A stretch of DNA of 9,204 nucleotides from an uncultured bacterium (GTDB lineage: Bacteria; Planctomycetota; Phycisphaerae; Phycisphaerales; SM1A02), in NCBI GenBank assembly GCA_903861235.1, contig CAIOTP010000100.1:1-9204 (forward strand), in the 5' to 3' direction. Made by a program: the position numbers and the translations under genes. This document shows positions 6,501-9,204 of this stretch, piece after piece (position 1 is the first letter of the stretch; every line of letters begins with the position of its first letter). Under the pieces are notes generated by a model. It saw only the letters and a program-made list of their open reading frames with translations. It did not search any database and was not told the DNA's origin.

Positions 6501-7355
6501 TCACGGGGTCGGACCCTTCGCCTCGGGCGCCTTGTCGTCGCCCACGTTGCCGAAGGGATCACGGGGGATGTTCGCCTCGGGCTCCTGCATGCCCACCGGC
6601 ACGCCGGGCTGTTCCAGACGCAGCGGTGCCCAGAAGATCAGGTGGTCCCAGAAGCCCTTCTCGCGCCAGTAGGTGGGATAGAGGTACTGCATCCTCCTGC
6701 TGAAGGGCGTCCGCGTGCTGGCGTACCAGCTCAACCAGAGCGGACGGTCCAGTCCGAAGTCCTGGTCCGTCATCAGGTGCAGGCTGTCGAGCGCCGCCAG
6801 GTTCACGCCCAGCTCGCGGGCGTCCAGCGACGCGGCCAGCGCCTGGAAGGCGTCGTCGGAGGGGTACTGGCCCAGAGCGATCGCCAGCTCGATGCGCACG
6901 CTCGACTCCTCGCCCTCGTCGATGAGCCTGGAGCAGAGCGCCGTGGTCACCTTGGGGTTGTGGATCCGCTGCAGCGCCTTGGCGGCGGCCACGCGCACCT
7001 GCACCGACTTGTCCTTGAGCTGCCTGGCGATCAGTTCCGCGTCGTCGGCGTCCCCATGGCGACCGAGCGCCTCGATCGCGGCCACCCGGACCAGCGGGTC
7101 CTGGTTCTCCTCGATGTAGAGCCGGTACATCCGCACGTAGCCGGACTCCGAGCCGAAGTCCGAGCCGGCCAGCAGCAGCGTGCCCCGGCGCTGGTTCTCC
7201 GCGTCCCGCATGTCCAGCGCCCACTGGGCGGCCTGCGATGGGGTGGGGGGGTTGAAGCTCTCCGTGAAGCTGGCGAAGTCGCTGCTCGCGGTGTCGCAGC
7301 CCGGCAGGCACGCGAGAAGAGCGGCGATGGCGAGCCAGGCAGGGCGGATCTTCAT
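6501..7355 (-). CDS. HEAT-repeat lipoprotein
   Basis: The 284-residue protein starts MKIRPAWLAIAALLACLPGC: a short basic N-region, a hydrophobic core and a lipobox-like LPGC with the lipid-modified cysteine at C20. It is therefore probably anchored to a membrane on the outer side. Residues ~75-195 hold HEAT-type helical repeats with the usual 'DPLVRVAAIEALGRHG', 'KSVQVRVAAAKALQRI' and 'SSVRIELAIALGQY' helices. The repeats end in 'DQDFGLDRPLWLSWY' (197-211), an ending seen in HEAT proteins of Planctomycetota. An aromatic stretch (~223-244) and a Pro/Gly-rich tail follow. Such repeats are protein-binding scaffolds; no enzyme motif is present and the partner is unknown. The frame runs on upstream, but the signal peptide and the -10-like box 8 nt before ATG 7355 fix the start. 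The downstream transporter may be a functional partner, by position only. Confidence 0.87.
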   Translation of the reverse strand: MKIRPAWLAIAALLACLPGCDTASSDFASFTESFNPPTPSQAAQWALDMRDAENQRRGTLLLAGSDFGSESGYVRMYRLYIEENQDPLVRVAAIEALGRHGDADDAELIARQLKDKSVQVRVAAAKALQRIHNPKVTTALCSRLIDEGEESSVRIELAIALGQYPSDDAFQALAASLDARELGVNLAALDSLHLMTDQDFGLDRPLWLSWYASTRTPFSRRMQYLYPTYWREKGFWDHLIFWAPLRLEQPGVPVGMQEPEANIPRDPFGNVGDDKAPEAKGPTP

Positions 7356-7363
7356 CCGGTGCG

Positions 7364-7369
7364 AGTATA
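7364..7369 (-). promoter_or_regulatory. Putative -10 box of the HEAT lipoprotein gene, overlapping the opposite promoter
   Basis: Minus-strand TATACT (5 of 6 to consensus) ends 8 nt before the ATG at 7355, so the predicted leader is about 2 nt. It shares four bases with the plus-strand TATAAG box at 7366-7371. Any -35 would lie inside the opposite gene; none is convincing. Confidence 0.55.
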
Positions 7370-7371
7370 AG
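7366..7371 (+). promoter_or_regulatory. Putative -10 box of the MBL hydrolase gene, overlapping the opposite promoter
   Basis: TATAAG (5 of 6 to consensus) ends 8 nt before ATG 7380, so the expected transcript start is at about 7378, leaving a leader of about 2 nt. This argues against the alternative GTG at 7371, which would lie upstream of the transcript. No Shine-Dalgarno is present. Confidence 0.55.
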
Positions 7372-7379
7372 TGTCGGCG

Positions 7380-8030
7380 ATGGAACTCCGCCTGCACGCG
7401 TTCGAGCTGGGTCGCTGCGCGACCAACGCCTACCTGGTCGCGCCGCCGAGAGGCCAGGGGGACGCCTGCTGGATCGTGGATCCGGGCGAGCGTCCTGGAC
7501 CCCTGCTGGACTTCCTGCGGGACTCGCCGCTGGAGCCGCAGGCCATCCTCTGCACCCACGCCCATGCCGACCACATCGCCGGCATCGACGAGGTCCGCTC
7601 GGAACTCGGGGAGCTGCCGGTGCTGGTGCACGCCCTGGAGCGCGACTGGTTCAACGATCCGGAGATGAATCTCTCGCTCTTCATCGGCGAGCCCATGACC
7701 GCCGCGCCGCCCACGGGCGACCTGCGCGGCGGTCAGCGGCTGCAGCTGGGCCCCACCGAATGGCAGGTGCTGCACACGCCCGGGCACTCGCCCGGGTCGG
7801 TCACGCTGCACTGCCCGGCCGCCGCCACGGCGCTGGTGGGCGACACGCTCTTCCTGGACTCCATCGGGCGCATCGACTTTCCGACCAGCGACCCTCAGGC
7901 CATGCGGAACTCGCTGCACGAGGTGCTCATGCGGCTGCCCGACGAGACCCGGGTCTTCCCCGGCCACGGTCCCGACACCACGATCGGCCGGGAGCGTCGC
8001 CGGAATCCGTTCGTCGTTCGGGGATTCTGA
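7380..8030 (+). CDS. Metallo-beta-lactamase-fold hydrolase, glyoxalase II / YcbL-like
   Basis: The 216-residue protein has the complete metal-site set of the family: T-H60-x-H62-x-D64-H65, H136 in 'HTPGHSPGS', D155 in 'GDTLF' and H196 in 'FPGHGPDT', ending in 'TIGRERRRNPF'. Family members hydrolyse thioesters such as S-lactoylglutathione at a two-metal centre in the cytosol. It is shorter than canonical GloB (about 250 residues) and lacks room for its C-terminal glutathione-binding domain, so a YcbL-type enzyme with an unassigned thioester or other substrate is the safer name. ATG 7380 is preferred over the in-frame GTG 7371 because of the promoter geometry. The gene is divergent from the lipoprotein gene across 24 bp and ends 9 bp from the end of the convergent DUF885 gene, with no terminator-like hairpin between them. 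Confidence 0.9.
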   Translation: MELRLHAFELGRCATNAYLVAPPRGQGDACWIVDPGERPGPLLDFLRDSPLEPQAILCTHAHADHIAGIDEVRSELGELPVLVHALERDWFNDPEMNLSLFIGEPMTAAPPTGDLRGGQRLQLGPTEWQVLHTPGHSPGSVTLHCPAAATALVGDTLFLDSIGRIDFPTSDPQAMRNSLHEVLMRLPDETRVFPGHGPDTTIGRERRRNPFVVRGF

Positions 8031-8039
8031 ACCGACCGC

Positions 8040-9204
8040 TCAGCCGGGTTTCGCGGAGGGCTTCGTCGGGTCGGCCTGGGCCTCGATCCAGCGGCGCATG
8101 CGGGCCTCCAGCACCGACAGGGGCAGGGCGCCCTCGCCCAGCACCGCGTCATGGAAGGACCGCAGGTCGAAACGTCCGCCCAGCCGACGCTCCGCCTCCT
8201 GCCGCAGGCCGCGGATGCAGCGCTCGCCCAGCTTGTAGCCGCACGCCTGGCCCGGCCAGCCGATGTAGCGGTCGACCTCGCGCTCGATGTTCAGTTCGCT
8301 CAACGCTGTGTTGCCCTTCATGAAGTCGATCGCGCGCTGGCGGCTCCATCCCAGCGCGTGCATGCCGGTGTCCACCACCAGTCGGCAGCTGCGCCACATC
8401 TCGTAGAGCAGCCGTCCGAAGTCGTCGTAGGGATCCTGGTACAGGCCCATCTCGATGCCCAGCCGCTCGGCGTACAGGGCCCACCCCTCCACGAAGGCGT
8501 TGAACCCCAGATCGCGCCGCAGCGGGTGACGGCCCGGCATCTCCTGCGAGAGCGCGATCTGCAGATGGTGACCGGGCACCGCCTCGTGCAGCGTGAGCGG
8601 CACCATCTCGTACTTCGGCCGCTGGTCGAGCGCGTAGGTGTTGGCGTAGAACCAGCCGGGGTTGCCGGCTTCCAGGCTGCCGCTCATGTAGTAGGCGGTG
8701 GTCTGGCTGGGTGCCATGAAGCGGGGGATCTCCCGCACGCCGTAGGGCAGCTGCGGCAGCCGGCGGAACAGCGCGGGCAGGTGGGCGTCGATCCGCTTGG
8801 CCAGCTCGCGATACCCCGCCAGCAGGGCTTCGCCGCTGGTGTGATAGAAGCGGGAGTCGGTGCGGAGCCAGCCCACGAAGGCGGCGAAGAGCGCGTCCTC
8901 GGGCATGGCCGCCCGGCGGGGATCGGCCGCGAACCAGTCGGTCCGGCGGATCACCTGCAGCATCTCGCCCCGGATGCGGGCCACCTCCTGCAGGCCGATC
9001 GCGTGGATGGCCTCCGCGTCGAGGTCGGTGGTGGTCTGGTCGCGCAGGCGGAACGCGTACCACGCGCGGCCGTCCGGCAGGTCCGCGCAGGCGATGGCCT
9101 CGCGGCAGCTCGGCACGTAGGTCTCGCGGAGGAAGTCGCGGAGCGCGGCCATCTCCTCCAGGATCGCTTCGCAGGCGGCGTCGCCGCGCGCTCGCAGGTC
9201 GGCC
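8040..9204 (-). CDS. DUF885 family zinc hydrolase (5' end outside window)
   Basis: C-terminal ~387 residues of a DUF885 protein; the frame is open through base 9204, so the N-terminus and any signal peptide are not visible. Family members are about 550-610 residues and look like zinc metallopeptidases, often secreted or lipid-anchored. Seen: 'LPDGRAWYAFRLRDQTTTDLDAEAIHAIG' near 8999-9085, 'PGWFYANTY', and the metal motif H-E-A-V-P-G-H-H at 8565-8588. 'FVEGWALYAERLG' follows; its first glutamate (codon 8487-8489) is the likely third ligand. Then come 'DTGMHALGWSRQRAIDFM' and 'YIGWPGQACGYKLG', both strong marks of the family. A Met at 9152 is internal, since coding similarity continues upstream of it. 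Substrate is unknown; peptide hydrolysis is assumed from the family. It converges on the MBL hydrolase gene. Confidence 0.9.
   Translation of the reverse strand, partial: ADLRARGDAACEAILEEMAALRDFLRETYVPSCREAIACADLPDGRAWYAFRLRDQTTTDLDAEAIHAIGLQEVARIRGEMLQVIRRTDWFAADPRRAAMPEDALFAAFVGWLRTDSRFYHTSGEALLAGYRELAKRIDAHLPALFRRLPQLPYGVREIPRFMAPSQTTAYYMSGSLEAGNPGWFYANTYALDQRPKYEMVPLTLHEAVPGHHLQIALSQEMPGRHPLRRDLGFNAFVEGWALYAERLGIEMGLYQDPYDDFGRLLYEMWRSCRLVVDTGMHALGWSRQRAIDFMKGNTALSELNIEREVDRYIGWPGQACGYKLGERCIRGLRQEAERRLGGRFDLRSFHDAVLGEGALPLSVLEARMRRWIEAQADPTKPSAKPG

Noticed and set aside
5219..6703. Long plus-strand open frame (494 codons) opposite the MATE gene
   Set aside because: Low-complexity His/Ala/Arg-rich translation typical of an antisense shadow in high-GC DNA; the transporter on minus is convincing.
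7371..7379. GTG 7371 as the start of the MBL hydrolase
   Set aside because: It overlaps the predicted -10 box and would lie upstream of the expected transcript start; ATG 7380 fits better.
7777..7796. Direct repeat of CGCCCGGG
   Set aside because: It encodes the conserved TPGHSPGS metal-site motif of the hydrolase, so codon constraint explains it.
8031..8039. Terminator between the MBL hydrolase and DUF885 genes
   Set aside because: Only 9 bp separate the stops and I see no hairpin plus T-run on either side.

Overview
The window is 9.2 kb of high-GC, gene-dense bacterial chromosome. It holds nine protein genes (two cut by the window edges), no rRNA or tRNA, no mobile element and no CRISPR array. 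The lineage looks like Planctomycetota, possibly Phycisphaerae. This rests on three things: a zinc-ribbon tail of the 'CGYxL...CPECG' kind on a membrane protein, a HEAT-repeat lipoprotein with a 'DFGxD..LW..W' ending, and menaquinone synthesis by the futalosine route. It is an inference from motifs, not a phylogeny.

Layout. At the left, ispH (last Fe-S enzyme of the MEP isoprenoid pathway) and rlmN (radical SAM 23S rRNA/tRNA methyltransferase, cut by the edge) form a tight minus-strand operon. Divergent from ispH is ilvE (branched-chain aminotransferase), followed after 3 nt by a six-helix membrane protein with two C-terminal zinc ribbons. The 3' end of that gene overlaps the 3' end of mqnC (futalosine-pathway radical SAM enzyme), which is on the minus strand. 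Upstream of mqnC, in the same direction, are a MATE-family transporter and a HEAT-repeat lipoprotein. Divergent from the lipoprotein, only 24 bp away, is a small metallo-beta-lactamase-fold hydrolase (glyoxalase II/YcbL type). It runs convergently into a DUF885 zinc-hydrolase gene cut by the right edge.

The genes are mostly housekeeping (isoprenoids, amino acids, quinone, RNA modification) and do not form one obvious pathway, although IspH supplies isoprenoid precursors and MqnC builds the menaquinone head group. I do not see a defence system or other clearly new gene system.

The most interesting signal is in the start regions. Five genes that begin a transcription unit (ispH, ilvE, mqnC, the HEAT lipoprotein and the MBL hydrolase) each have a -10-like hexamer ending 7-11 nt before the start codon and no Shine-Dalgarno sequence. 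This predicts leaderless or nearly leaderless mRNAs. The internal operon gene after ilvE has a textbook GAGGA ribosome site. In the lipoprotein/MBL spacer, one 8-bp AT-rich core appears to supply both -10 boxes on opposite strands.
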